DNA from: Pseudomonas moraviensis
Lineage (GTDB): Bacteria > Pseudomonadota > Gammaproteobacteria > Pseudomonadales > Pseudomonadaceae
NCBI RefSeq assembly: GCF_900105805.1
Contig: NZ_LT629788.1
Span: 5,626,501-5,690,500 of the forward strand
Reading direction: 5' to 3'
Length of the DNA stretch: 64,000 nucleotides
Under the pieces are notes generated by a model. It was not told where the DNA came from. It searched no databases and saw only the letters and a program-made list of their open reading frames with translations. The position numbers and the translations under genes were made by a program. Numbering within the stretch: position 1 is the first letter of the stretch; each line of letters starts with the position of its first letter. Below, piece after piece: positions 18,018-25,490 of the stretch.

Positions 18018-18029
18018 CTATGTACATAG
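18018..18029. promoter_or_regulatory. Perfect 12-bp palindrome upstream of pprB
   Basis: CTATGTACATAG is its own reverse complement and lies about 90 bases before the pprB start. It is flanked by the 6-bp palindrome ACTAGT (18011-18016). A second inverted repeat GAAAGT-6-ACTTTC lies at 18033-18050. This is a plausible operator for a dimeric regulator, possibly PprB itself, but no binding consensus was available to test. Confidence 0.45.
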
Positions 18030-18116
18030 TCGGAAAGTGGGTCTACTTTCAATTCAGGCGAATACGCCACCAAAGTGCAGGAATCGTCAGCGTTGGCCCG
18101 AGCAATGGAGTGGTTC

Positions 18117-18884
18117 GTGAACAAGCCTAATGCGGTAAAAATCCTCGTGGTCGATGATCAGCCGCTGATCGTCGAAGAACTGTGTGAGTTTCTTGAGAGC
18201 AGTGGCTACCGTTGCGTGCCGTGCGATTCGAGTCTTGAAGCCATCGAGCTGTTCAGGGCGGACCCGGACATCGGTCTGGTGCTGAGCGATTTGCACATGC
18301 CGGACATGGATGGCATCGAGTTGATCCAGGCGTTGCAGCGCCTGGCCGGCAAGCATCGGGTATTCGAGGCGATCATGCTCACCGGGCGCGCCGACAAGCA
18401 GGATGTGATCAAGGCGCTGCGCGCGGGGATTGCCGATTACTATCAGAAGCCGATTGAACTGGCTGAGTTGCTCGAAGGCGTACAGCGTCAGGAGCTGGCT
18501 TTGCAGGAGCGGCAGAAGAATCTGCATCTGGGGCATCTGAATCAGAAGTTGCAGTTTTTGTCCGAGTCGATTGATGACCTTTATCAGGATCTGGACAAGG
18601 TGCGGCGCTCGCCCGCGCCGGTGGTGAGTGAGGGTGAGCCTGAGTCTGGCGAGATGCCGGCGGTGTTCAGTCAGTTGTCGCCGCGGCAGTTGGATGTGGC
18701 GCGGTTGGTGGGCAAGGGGCAGACCAATTATCAGATTGCCTGTGAGTTGGGGATCACCGAGAACACGGTGAAGCTGTATGTGTCGCAGGTGTTGCGGTTG
18801 ACGCATATGCATAATCGGACGCAGTTGGCTTTGGCGCTTTCGCCTGGCAGTTCGGCGGGGCGGCAGCGCGTTACGGCTCATTAA
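18117..18884 (+). CDS. pprB: PprB-like response regulator with LuxR-type DNA-binding domain
   Basis: Start GTG 18117 is preceded by GGAG at six bases, giving 255 residues. In-frame GTG 18075 and ATG 18105 are alternatives. The receiver domain has the acidic pair D13/D14 and the phospho-acceptor D58 (LVLSDLHMP), with the switch Thr in IMLTGRAD and Lys in YYQKPIE. A helical linker of about 70 residues follows. The C-terminal LuxR/FixJ helix-turn-helix is LSPRQLDVARLVGKGQTNYQ through GITENTVKLYVSQVL. PprB in P. aeruginosa turns on Flp pili and other adhesins. Its place beside pprA/fppA/tadG is conserved. Confidence 0.9.
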   Translation: MNKPNAVKILVVDDQPLIVEELCEFLESSGYRCVPCDSSLEAIELFRADPDIGLVLSDLHMPDMDGIELIQALQRLAGKHRVFEAIMLTGRADKQDVIKALRAGIADYYQKPIELAELLEGVQRQELALQERQKNLHLGHLNQKLQFLSESIDDLYQDLDKVRRSPAPVVSEGEPESGEMPAVFSQLSPRQLDVARLVGKGQTNYQIACELGITENTVKLYVSQVLRLTHMHNRTQLALALSPGSSAGRQRVTAH

Positions 18885-18886
18885 TC

Positions 18887-19229
18887 GGTGAATATCCGTT
18901 GCTGCGGTAACGGCTTCTTATGGTTCCGCTCTTACAGCGGGTCACTTTTGGCAAACGCCCCAAAAGTAACCAAAAGGTCTTCGCCCTGACGTTCGGCCCC
19001 TCGCTGGGGCTCGGGGTTCCTTCGCTGCGGGATCGATCCTGGCGCAGCGGCTCCGGTTTGCTTCGCTGCACCTCCTTCCGCTGTGTCTGGCTGCGCCAGA
19101 CGGTCGCTGCGCTCCCACGCCCGGATCATTCCCTCCACTCAGCCTGCCGACGGGCTCCAAGATCAAAATCTACTCGAGCTTGCGCTCATTGTTGAGTGGT
19201 GCGGCTTCGCCGCGGGCAGCTGCGCTGCT
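18887..19229. repeat. Long dispersed repeat, copy 1 (about 343 bp)
   Basis: This segment starts three bases after the pprB stop with GGTGAATATCCGTTGCTGCGG and ends with GCAGCTGCGCTGCT. A second copy in the same orientation is at 28731-29074. Very similar blocks include GCGGGTCACTTTT, CGGCTCCGGTTTGCTTCGC and TGTCTGGCTGCGCCAGACGG, the last a perfect hairpin. The frames inside (68-74 residues) have no start signals and are not treated as genes. Confidence 0.85.
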
Positions 19230-19238
19230 TTTGCTTTC

Positions 19239-19390
19239 TGTGGGAGCGAGCCTGCTCGCGAAGGCGGCCTGACAGCCGACCTGTTCTTAATTGGTACGTG
19301 ATCCAACTGTAGGAGCTGCCGAAGGCTGCGATCTTTTGCTTTTGATTTTGCTTTTGCTTTTGCTGTTCTGTGGGAGCGAGCCTGCTCGCA
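19239..19390. repeat. Three REP-type units in the same orientation
   Basis: GGGAGCGAGCCTGCTCGCG occurs at 19241-19260. GGAGCTGCCGAAGGCTGCGA (the second REP family) starts at about 19312. Another GGGAGCGAGCCTGCTCGC lies at 19371-19388. The spacer after the first unit (GGCGGCCTGACAGCCGACC) is the same as in the tandem array at 29088-29400, so the long repeat and this spacer travel together. Confidence 0.85.
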
Positions 19391-19489
19391 ATGAGGCCAG
19401 TGGGTCCGCCGATAACTTGAAGTCGTTTAAATCTGACGCGAGATAACCAGAACCTTCCCACAAGGTTTTCAGGTTGTCCGTCGGACGTC

Positions 19490-19749
19490 AGGCCACTAGT
19501 CTCTGCCTGTCGTCGAACCTTCGGCGATCGGGTGTGAGAACCCTGCTACTTATGGTCATCCAGTATCTGTGCACGCATAATCGCCGCCAGCTTGTCCGCT
19601 GTCTGCAATGCGTCATGGCGGCTGTGTGCGGGCAGACTTCGGTCTGGCCGGGTGTCCATAACCGGTATTCTCACCCCGCATACAGTTGCCACCTTTTGCC
19701 CCGTGAGAATGGCATTGGGTCGCACCGCAGATTTTGGAGAGCCGTTTCA
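19490..19749 (+). ncRNA. Structured leader upstream of the DUF6124 gene (candidate RNA element)
   Basis: About 260 bases without a good ORF precede the DUF6124 start. They contain a perfect UUCG-capped hairpin, CAGAC-TTCG-GTCTG at 19633-19646. They also contain GTCCGTCGGAC-type pairing just upstream (19474-19486) and short palindromic runs such as ACCGGT (19661-19666). The sequence looks like a long 5' untranslated leader or cis-regulatory RNA. I cannot match it to a known RNA family, so this is a candidate only. Confidence 0.35.
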
Positions 19750-20112
19750 ATGGACAAACTGATCCCAGACCCACCCCCGTCCCCCACCACGCCACTCGAA
19801 GACGCCCTGCGCGCCGACGATCTTGTGAAAAACCGCGAAGCGATAAAACGCGCGCTCGATTTCTACCTCTGTCCCGAACCCGCAAAACCACACCCGCCCA
19901 GCACGCTGTTCATGGTGGTGCCTAATGTCGATACCGAAAGCCTGTTGGCGCATGCCTGTGAGTCGCTGGCGTCAGCGAGTGCGATGGCGAGCAATTTCGC
20001 TGGTGAGTTGAGTGGTTTTCAGCGCAGCACGGCGTTGGCGATTCAGCAGATTGTCATGCTGGCCGAGCTGGCCGTGAATCGAGCGCTGGATCGGGTTGAT
20101 CCGCAGACCTGA
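19750..20112 (+). CDS. DUF6124 family protein
   Basis: A 120-residue protein from ATG 19750, preceded by TGGAGAG. It begins MDKLIPDPPPSPTTPLEDAL and has a Pro-rich N-terminus. The Pseudomonas-typical signature is PSTLFMVVPNVDTESLLAHA, then CESLASASAMASNFA and LAIQQIVMLAELAVNRALD. This matches small proteins annotated as DUF6124, often present in many copies in fluorescent pseudomonads; their role is unknown. A longer frame starting at 19474 runs through the structured leader and is rejected. The gene lies between the REP-rich region after pprB and the 3' end of the tad operon. Confidence 0.82.
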   Translation: MDKLIPDPPPSPTTPLEDALRADDLVKNREAIKRALDFYLCPEPAKPHPPSTLFMVVPNVDTESLLAHACESLASASAMASNFAGELSGFQRSTALAIQQIVMLAELAVNRALDRVDPQT

Positions 20113-20130
20113 AACCGCGTTATCGTTCTT

Positions 20131-20191
20131 TGCGAGCAGGCTCGCTCCCACAGCAAGCACACGGTCGACTGTGGGAGCGAGCCTGCTCGCG
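20131..20191. repeat. REP doublet, close-spaced
   Basis: TGCGAGCAGGCTCGCTCCCA (from 20131) and its inverted partner ending at 20191 are only about 17 bases apart, in outward arrangement compared with the 89-bp doublets. The element separates the convergent DUF6124 gene from the end of the tad operon and could form a 3'-end hairpin for both transcripts. Confidence 0.85.
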
Positions 20192-20217
20192 AAGGGGCCC
20201 TCAAGGTCACCACCAAA

Positions 20218-20490
20218 CTAATTCTTGCTCTCAATCTTCCCGCCCGCATCCGGATCGTAAAAATCCGGAATCTCGTACTGGTATTTCTTCAGCCAGCGCT
20301 GCATCGCCAATTCGCGTTCGGTGGCGGTGGCGCTTTGGGGTTTGGGTGAGGCAGCTTTGTTGCGGCTTTGCAGGACCAGCCAGCCTTCGGTTTCCTGCTG
20401 CTGCGCTGAAGCGGGGCCTGCGTCGATGGCGTGCGCGCTGAGGGGCAGGGTGAGCAGGGTCAGGTAGCACAGGCCTTTGCGGATGTTCAT
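20218..20490 (-). CDS. DUF3613 domain protein, Tad locus accessory
   Basis: A 90-residue exported protein with a signal peptide (MNIRKGLCYLTLLTLPLSAHA, cleavage near residue 21). The mature part is short and polar: EGWLVLQSR, an alanine/serine/proline linker, and ELAMQRWLKKYQYEIPDFYD. This matches DUF3613, a small family found at the distal end of Pseudomonas tad operons (compare PA4298). It is the last gene of the leftward operon, ten bases after tadD. Its role is unknown; periplasmic location beside Tad proteins suggests an accessory in pilus biogenesis. Confidence 0.8.
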   Translation of the reverse strand: MNIRKGLCYLTLLTLPLSAHAIDAGPASAQQQETEGWLVLQSRNKAASPKPQSATATERELAMQRWLKKYQYEIPDFYDPDAGGKIESKN

Positions 20491-20500
20491 GGCTGTCTCC

Positions 20501-21223
20501 TTATTCGAGCGTCGGCGGTAACGGGTCGATGAAGGCGGCGACGCGGTCGCCGGGTGTGGCTTTGGCGTGGGTTGGCGCTTTGAGTTTTTCCGCGCGTTGC
20601 TGCGCTTCGGAAAATTGCTCCGGGGTCAGTTTCGAGCGGCTGACGATTTCGGCAGCTTGTGGCCAGTCGTTCTGGTAGAGCAGCAGGGTGACCATGTTCA
20701 GCGTCGCCAGTTGATTGTTCTGGCTCAGTTCGATGGCGGTGAGGAATTCGAATTTCGCTTCGTTGAGGCGCAGTTGGTTGAGGTAGACCACGCCGAGGTC
20801 GTTGCGGATTTTCTCGTCGGTGGGTGCCAGGCGTGCGGCGCGCTGCAGGTGGGCCTGGGCCTGGCCATTGTCGCCACGGGCGGCGTAGACCTGGCCGAGG
20901 CCGTGTTCGGCCTGGGCGGTGAGGCAGCCGCCGAGCAGGCTGCGGTAGAGCGGCTCGGCTTCGCTGCGGCCGAGCAGGCGATAGACTTTGGCTTTGCGCA
21001 GGCGCACTTCGCTGAGGTTGTCCGGCAGGCTTTGCAGGTTGGCCAGGCTGGCGTGGAGCTTGCCGTCGCTGGCCAGGTCATCGGCGAGGTTCAGCGACAG
21101 TTCCTGCTCCGACGTGAGTTTGCTGCAGCTGGACGGCGACAGCAGCGAGGTCCACGGCGCCTGGCCGTCCGTGGCGCAACCGCTGAGCAGCAACAGGCTT
21201 GCCATGACTATCAGTACTTTCAT
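20501..21223 (-). CDS. tadD: TadD, TPR lipoprotein of the Tad pilus
   Basis: A 240-residue lipoprotein from ATG 21223, chosen because GGAG lies eight bases upstream and the product then begins MKVLIVMASLLLLSGC (lipobox LSGC). The mature part contains TPR-like helices (AEHGLGQVYAARGDNGQAQA, LGVVYLNQLRLNEAKFEF). TadD acts as a pilotin or assembly factor in the periplasm and is thought to assist the RcpA secretin. It lies 23 bases after tadC. Confidence 0.9.
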   Translation of the reverse strand: MKVLIVMASLLLLSGCATDGQAPWTSLLSPSSCSKLTSEQELSLNLADDLASDGKLHASLANLQSLPDNLSEVRLRKAKVYRLLGRSEAEPLYRSLLGGCLTAQAEHGLGQVYAARGDNGQAQAHLQRAARLAPTDEKIRNDLGVVYLNQLRLNEAKFEFLTAIELSQNNQLATLNMVTLLLYQNDWPQAAEIVSRSKLTPEQFSEAQQRAEKLKAPTHAKATPGDRVAAFIDPLPPTLE

Positions 21224-21246
21224 CAAACGCTCTCCATGAGCCAAGG

Positions 21247-22131
21247 TCAGTTTGCGAAGGCGCGGGCAATGGCGGTGAAGCCCGGGCCGGCCAGTACGAT
21301 CAGCAGGGCCGGAAACAGAAACAGCATCATCACCACCGACATCTTCGCCGACATTTTCGAGATGTATTCCTGCAGCCGGGTCAGGCGTCGGTCATCCAGT
21401 AATTGCTTGAGCGCCAGCAGTGATTTCATCGCGCCGCCGCCCTGGTGGATCAGTTGCTGGAGGATCACGCAGGTGTCGGTGAATTCGTCCACCGCGAGCA
21501 TCACCGCGGTCTTGTTCAGCTCCTGACCCAGCTCCAGACCGGAGTCGACGCGGCCGAGGATCAGGCGCAGTTCGCTGGTCAGCTCCGGCAGCAGTTTTTG
21601 CGCTTCGATGCTGAGCACGCGCAGGGCTTGTTCCACCGCCATGCCGGATTCGAAGAGGATGCGCAGCAGTGGAATGAACGTGGAGATTTCCACGGCGATG
21701 GTTTTCTGCCGGCGGGCGGCGGCGTAGGCGAGCAGGCGTTTGGGCAATAGATAGCCGCCGCCCGCAGCGAACATCGGCGCCATCCAGCGGTGGCTGGTCT
21801 GTGGGAAGAACACTTCCTGCAGAAAGATCGCCAGCCCCAGGGCGAGCAGGGGTGTGCCGATCTGGCAAGCCGCGAAGAGGGCGCGCTCATTGGCACGACG
21901 CCAGCCGAGGCGGCCGAGCAAGGTCTGGGTTTCGCTGTCGATGCTCACCGAGCGCCGGCCGAAGCGGCTGTTGCCCAGCGCACGCAGCCAGTGGCCAAAA
22001 CGGTTCTCCCGCACCAACTGGCCCTGCAAGCGCTGATGCACCTGACGCACGCGGCGGCGCTCGGTGAGCAGGTGATTGCCCACCAATAACAGCGAACCGA
22101 GCAGCAACAACAACGCCGCGAGCCAGACCAT
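21247..22131 (-). CDS. tadC: TadC, inner-membrane platform protein
   Basis: A 294-residue protein from ATG 22131, one base after the tadB stop. The start of the longer frame is inside tadB and rejected. Membrane segments lie at about residues 2-18, 95-115 and 265-285. The GspF-type domain (TIAVEISTFIPLLRILFESG and RLILGRVDSGLELGQEL) sits between the second and third. TadC and TadB form the platform that couples the TadA ATPase to Flp polymerisation in the inner membrane. Confidence 0.92.
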   Translation of the reverse strand: MVWLAALLLLLGSLLLVGNHLLTERRRVRQVHQRLQGQLVRENRFGHWLRALGNSRFGRRSVSIDSETQTLLGRLGWRRANERALFAACQIGTPLLALGLAIFLQEVFFPQTSHRWMAPMFAAGGGYLLPKRLLAYAAARRQKTIAVEISTFIPLLRILFESGMAVEQALRVLSIEAQKLLPELTSELRLILGRVDSGLELGQELNKTAVMLAVDEFTDTCVILQQLIHQGGGAMKSLLALKQLLDDRRLTRLQEYISKMSAKMSVVMMLFLFPALLIVLAGPGFTAIARAFAN

Positions 22132-22132
22132 C

Positions 22133-23017
22133 TCAAACGCTCCGCAACATGCGCCACAGCGCCAGACTGCCCAGCACCTGCAACGCGGCGGCAGTGAGCA
22201 ACATGGTCTGGCCGCTCTCGTCGTGCCACATGCCAAGCATGTAGCCGGGGTTGGTCAGCATGAAATAGCTCACCAGAATCAGCGGCAGCAAACCCAGCAC
22301 CCAAGCGGTCATGCGCGTTTCCCCGGTCAGGGCGCGCAACTGCCGAGCGCCCTGGTCACGCTCGCGGATCAGTTTGATCAGGTTCTCCAGCAGCTCACTG
22401 GCATTGCCGCCGTAGCGGTGATTGACCTTCAGGCCGAGGGCGAACATGCGCAGTTCGTCCTGCTCGTAGAGTTCGGCAAAATCGCTGACTGCATCAGGCA
22501 GATTCACCCCCAGTTGCACGTTACGCTGCACTCGGCCCATGGCGGTTTTCAGCGGATCCTCGCTGGCTTCGATACCGCCCAGCACTGCATCGCTGAGGGT
22601 GCGCCCTGACTTCAGGCTGCGCACCGTATGGTCGAGCAATTGCGGCAGTTGTTCGATCATCCGGCGGATTCGGCGTCGGTAGCGAATGGCGATGTACAGC
22701 CGCAACGCCACGGGCGGCGCGATCAGCATCAGCACCAGTCCGACCCAGCTGGCGAGCAGAAATCCCAAACCCACGACCGCCGCCCACAGGCTCAGCCACA
22801 GGCCGAAACGCTCGCTCGGCTGACCCAGTCCGGCACGCAGAAACATGCGTTCCAATCCCACCCACTTCGTCTGTTCCACGGCCTTTTGCGGTTGCCCGGC
22901 GGCGAGCCGGTTGAGGACTTTTTCTGTCGCGGTTTTGCGCAGGCCTTGCAGGAACAGATAGATCGACAGCCCGAGCAGCATCAGGCAAATGACGATGAGA
23001 ATGATCGGTGCCAGCAT
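22133..23017 (-). CDS. tadB: TadB, inner-membrane platform protein
   Basis: A 294-residue protein from ATG 23017, with AGGAG eight bases upstream. It has N-terminal membrane segments at about 5-25 and 75-115, a GspF-type cytoplasmic domain (MIEQLPQLLDHTVRSLKSGR, DAVSDFAELYEQDELRMF) and two C-terminal hydrophobic helices. It is homologous in plan to TadC, with which it forms the Tad platform. It starts 17 bases after the tadA stop. The longer frame upstream lies in tadA and is not coding. Confidence 0.92.
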   Translation of the reverse strand: MLAPIILIVICLMLLGLSIYLFLQGLRKTATEKVLNRLAAGQPQKAVEQTKWVGLERMFLRAGLGQPSERFGLWLSLWAAVVGLGFLLASWVGLVLMLIAPPVALRLYIAIRYRRRIRRMIEQLPQLLDHTVRSLKSGRTLSDAVLGGIEASEDPLKTAMGRVQRNVQLGVNLPDAVSDFAELYEQDELRMFALGLKVNHRYGGNASELLENLIKLIRERDQGARQLRALTGETRMTAWVLGLLPLILVSYFMLTNPGYMLGMWHDESGQTMLLTAAALQVLGSLALWRMLRSV

Positions 23018-23034
23018 CTGCGTGCTCCTCGCCG

Positions 23035-24303
23035 TCAGCCCGGGTGAGCGTCGTGGCGCAGCTTGTCGCCGGCCGGGTTGACCGCTTCGCGCACAAAGCC
23101 GAAACCGGTGCGGCGGTCGAGGCGGAACAGGGTGTTGGTGACGTAGACGTCCTCGCGAATGCCGACCACTTCCACCACTTCGCTGACGCAGCGTCGACCA
23201 TCGGGCATGCGTGTCAGCTGAATGATCACGTCGAGGGCGGCGCAGATCATCTGACGCAGGGTGCGTTCGGCAATCGAGCGCCCGGTCAGCCCGACCAAAG
23301 TCTCCAGCCGCAGCAGCGCATCCTGGGCATTGTTGGCGTGCACGGTGCTCATCGAGCCGTCGTGGCCGGTGTTCATGGCGGTGAGCACGTCGACCACCTC
23401 GACGCCACGGATCTCGCCGAGAATGATCCGGTCGGGACGCATGCGCAGGGCGTTGCGAATCAGGTCGCTGGCCTTGACCTCGCCGTGGCCCTCGGCATTG
23501 GGCGGGCGGGTTTCCAGACGTACCACGTGCGGATGGCCGAGTTGCAGCTCGGCGACGTCTTCGATGGTCACCAGCCGTTCGTGGGGATTGATCAGTTGGC
23601 TGAGGATGTTCAGCAGCGTGGTCTTGCCGGTGCCGGTGCCGCCGCTGATGAGGATGTTGCAGCGCTTGCCCACGGCGTTCTGCAGAAATTCGAAAATCGC
23701 CAGATCGATGGTCTGCATCGCCATCAGATCGGTGCTCTTGAGCATGTCCTTGCGAAACTTGCGGATCGACAGGCACGGGCCGTCAAGGGCGATCGGCGGG
23801 ATGATCGCGTTGACCCGGCTGCCATCGGGCAGGCGCGCATCGACCATCGGCGAGGACTCGTCGAGGCGTCGGCCGAGTGGCGCAAGGATGCGCTGCATGA
23901 CCCGCTCGACGTGATGCGCATCGATAAAACGCAGATCGCTCTGATGCAAGACGCCGTCGCGCTCGATGAACACCCGGTGCGGGCCGTTGACCAGGATTTC
24001 CGTCACCGACGGGTCGCGCAGCAGGACTTCCAGCGGGCCGAAACCGGTGAGCTCGTCGACGATTTCTTCGCCGAGACGCTCCATCTCGTAGCGCGAGATT
24101 GCCAGATGCAAACGGGCGATGTATTCGGCGACCTTGTCGGTGACGAACTGCGCCAGTTGCTGGCGCGAACCTTCCAGCAGGTTTTGCCCCGACTCCTCGA
24201 TGGCATCGATGATGTAGCGGTGCAGGACCAGTTTCAGGCCTTCGTGATCGCTGTTGCCGATCGCTCCGCGCGGCGTCGCGCCAAAGAGTTTTTCTGCGCT
24301 CAT
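23035..24303 (-). CDS. tadA: TadA, secretion ATPase of the Tad pilus (CpaF family)
   Basis: A 422-residue ATPase. ATG 24303 overlaps the tadZ stop (ATGA). Key motifs are EILVNGPHRVFIER in the N-terminal domain, Walker A SGGTGTGKTTLL with K227, the Asp box VTIEDVAEL, the His/Asp region MRPDRIILGEIRG (Walker B) and STVHANNAQDAL. TadA hydrolyses ATP in the cytoplasm to power Flp assembly, and in some systems retraction. Length and motif order match CpaF/TadA. Confidence 0.95.
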   Translation of the reverse strand: MSAEKLFGATPRGAIGNSDHEGLKLVLHRYIIDAIEESGQNLLEGSRQQLAQFVTDKVAEYIARLHLAISRYEMERLGEEIVDELTGFGPLEVLLRDPSVTEILVNGPHRVFIERDGVLHQSDLRFIDAHHVERVMQRILAPLGRRLDESSPMVDARLPDGSRVNAIIPPIALDGPCLSIRKFRKDMLKSTDLMAMQTIDLAIFEFLQNAVGKRCNILISGGTGTGKTTLLNILSQLINPHERLVTIEDVAELQLGHPHVVRLETRPPNAEGHGEVKASDLIRNALRMRPDRIILGEIRGVEVVDVLTAMNTGHDGSMSTVHANNAQDALLRLETLVGLTGRSIAERTLRQMICAALDVIIQLTRMPDGRRCVSEVVEVVGIREDVYVTNTLFRLDRRTGFGFVREAVNPAGDKLRHDAHPG

Positions 24304-25490
24304 GAGCTGCCTCGCAGACGGTCGAACCAAGTGACTTTCGGCTTGTTCAGGCCCTCGGAACGCTTGGCCAGACGTTCGCCGAGGGCGCGCAGGCTCTGGG
24401 TGAGTTTCTCCCGTGGCGCCAGTTCGAACAGACTCACGCCCTGGTTTTTCGCGTTCAGACGCACATCGGGACTGAAGGCCAACACGGCGATCACTTCCAG
24501 ATTGAAGGTCTTGCCCAGGGTCTCGGAATCCGGCGCGACGTTGTTCAGGTAGCGATCGATCAACAACCGCCCGTGCTCGAGTTTCATGCCTTTCTCGCGC
24601 CACTGGTTGAGCACGGCAAGGTTGCGTCGGCAGTTGAGGACGTTCTGGTCGGTGTACCACAGCAGCTTGTCGCAATGGCTGACAAAGGTACGCAACGCTT
24701 CACTGTCGGCCTGCCCGGTGAGGTTGACGACGATGTGCTGGAAGTGCTGACGCAGGGCGCTGAGCAGCATGTACAGCTCGGCGGCACTGGTGGTTTCCAG
24801 CGGTTCGTCAGTGTTGGCATAGGCAAGAATGCGCAGGCCGTGGTCGGCGCTGGTGAAGGCGCTGTCGATCAGCGTGGCGTCGAGACGGCGCAGGTGGCGC
24901 AAGGCATCGCCGAAGTGAAACGAGCTCTCCAGGCCCAACAACGCGAGGCTATCGCCACGGGGCAGACCGAGGTCGAGCAACAGGGTTTGCTGGCCGCTCT
25001 TCTGCACCACCATGGCCATGTGATTGGCAAGCAATGCACCGTCGGAACTGCTCTGCACGCCGTACATCACCGTTAGCCCGCCGAGCTGGGTGTTGGGCGC
25101 GACGGCCGGCAGGCGTTTGCTCAGGCGCCGTACCAGTCCGGCGACTTCGCTGGAGCGTGAGCCATAGGCGACAAAATCCCGCGCACCGGCGCGCATCGCA
25201 TTGAGTACGAGCTGATTGTCCATGCCGTCGCCGAGGGCGACGATCGCCAGCATCGGCTTGGCCTCGAGCGCACCTTCGATCAGCGCACTCTGCGCCACGA
25301 CATGCTCGCGATCGAGGCCGACGAACACCAGATTGGCGAACGTTACATCGACCAGTGCGAGCAGTTCATCGAGGCTGCCGGCACCGGCGCTGACCACTTG
25401 GCCGAGCGGGGCGAGGGCGCTTTGCAGCCATTCCAGATCGGTGCTGTTGCGCGTGATGGCGAGGAAGGTCTGACTAAGATTCTGGTTCAT
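24300..25490 (-). CDS. tadZ: TadZ, atypical ParA/MinD-like localisation protein
   Basis: A 396-residue protein whose start overlaps the rcpA stop (ATGA). An N-terminal pseudo-receiver domain (residues 1-135, LEWLQSALAPLGQVVSAGAG and MRAGARDFVAYGS) precedes a ParA/MinD-like domain. The Walker A position reads MYGVQSSSDGALLAN, lacking the lysines of KGGxGKT, although the DLGLPRGDSLALLG strand and later CDKLLWYTDQ are retained. TadZ localises the Tad machine to its polar site, and other TadZ proteins are also atypical ATPases. The neighbouring TadA keeps its full motif. Confidence 0.9.
   Translation of the reverse strand: MNQNLSQTFLAITRNSTDLEWLQSALAPLGQVVSAGAGSLDELLALVDVTFANLVFVGLDREHVVAQSALIEGALEAKPMLAIVALGDGMDNQLVLNAMRAGARDFVAYGSRSSEVAGLVRRLSKRLPAVAPNTQLGGLTVMYGVQSSSDGALLANHMAMVVQKSGQQTLLLDLGLPRGDSLALLGLESSFHFGDALRHLRRLDATLIDSAFTSADHGLRILAYANTDEPLETTSAAELYMLLSALRQHFQHIVVNLTGQADSEALRTFVSHCDKLLWYTDQNVLNCRRNLAVLNQWREKGMKLEHGRLLIDRYLNNVAPDSETLGKTFNLEVIAVLAFSPDVRLNAKNQGVSLFELAPREKLTQSLRALGERLAKRSEGLNKPKVTWFDRLRGSS

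Noticed and set aside
18932..19138. Small ORFs in the long repeat copies (also 28795-28977)
   Set aside because: They are repeat-derived, lack ribosome sites, and are common spurious calls in Pseudomonas intergenic repeats.
19474..19749. N-terminal extension of the DUF6124 protein
   Set aside because: The extension lacks family similarity and passes through a structured leader; ATG 19750 gives a typical DUF6124 length.
22133..23776. Long version of TadB starting inside tadA
   Set aside because: The extra N-terminus is low-complexity and out of frame with tadA, which is certain; ATG 23017 has a good ribosome site.
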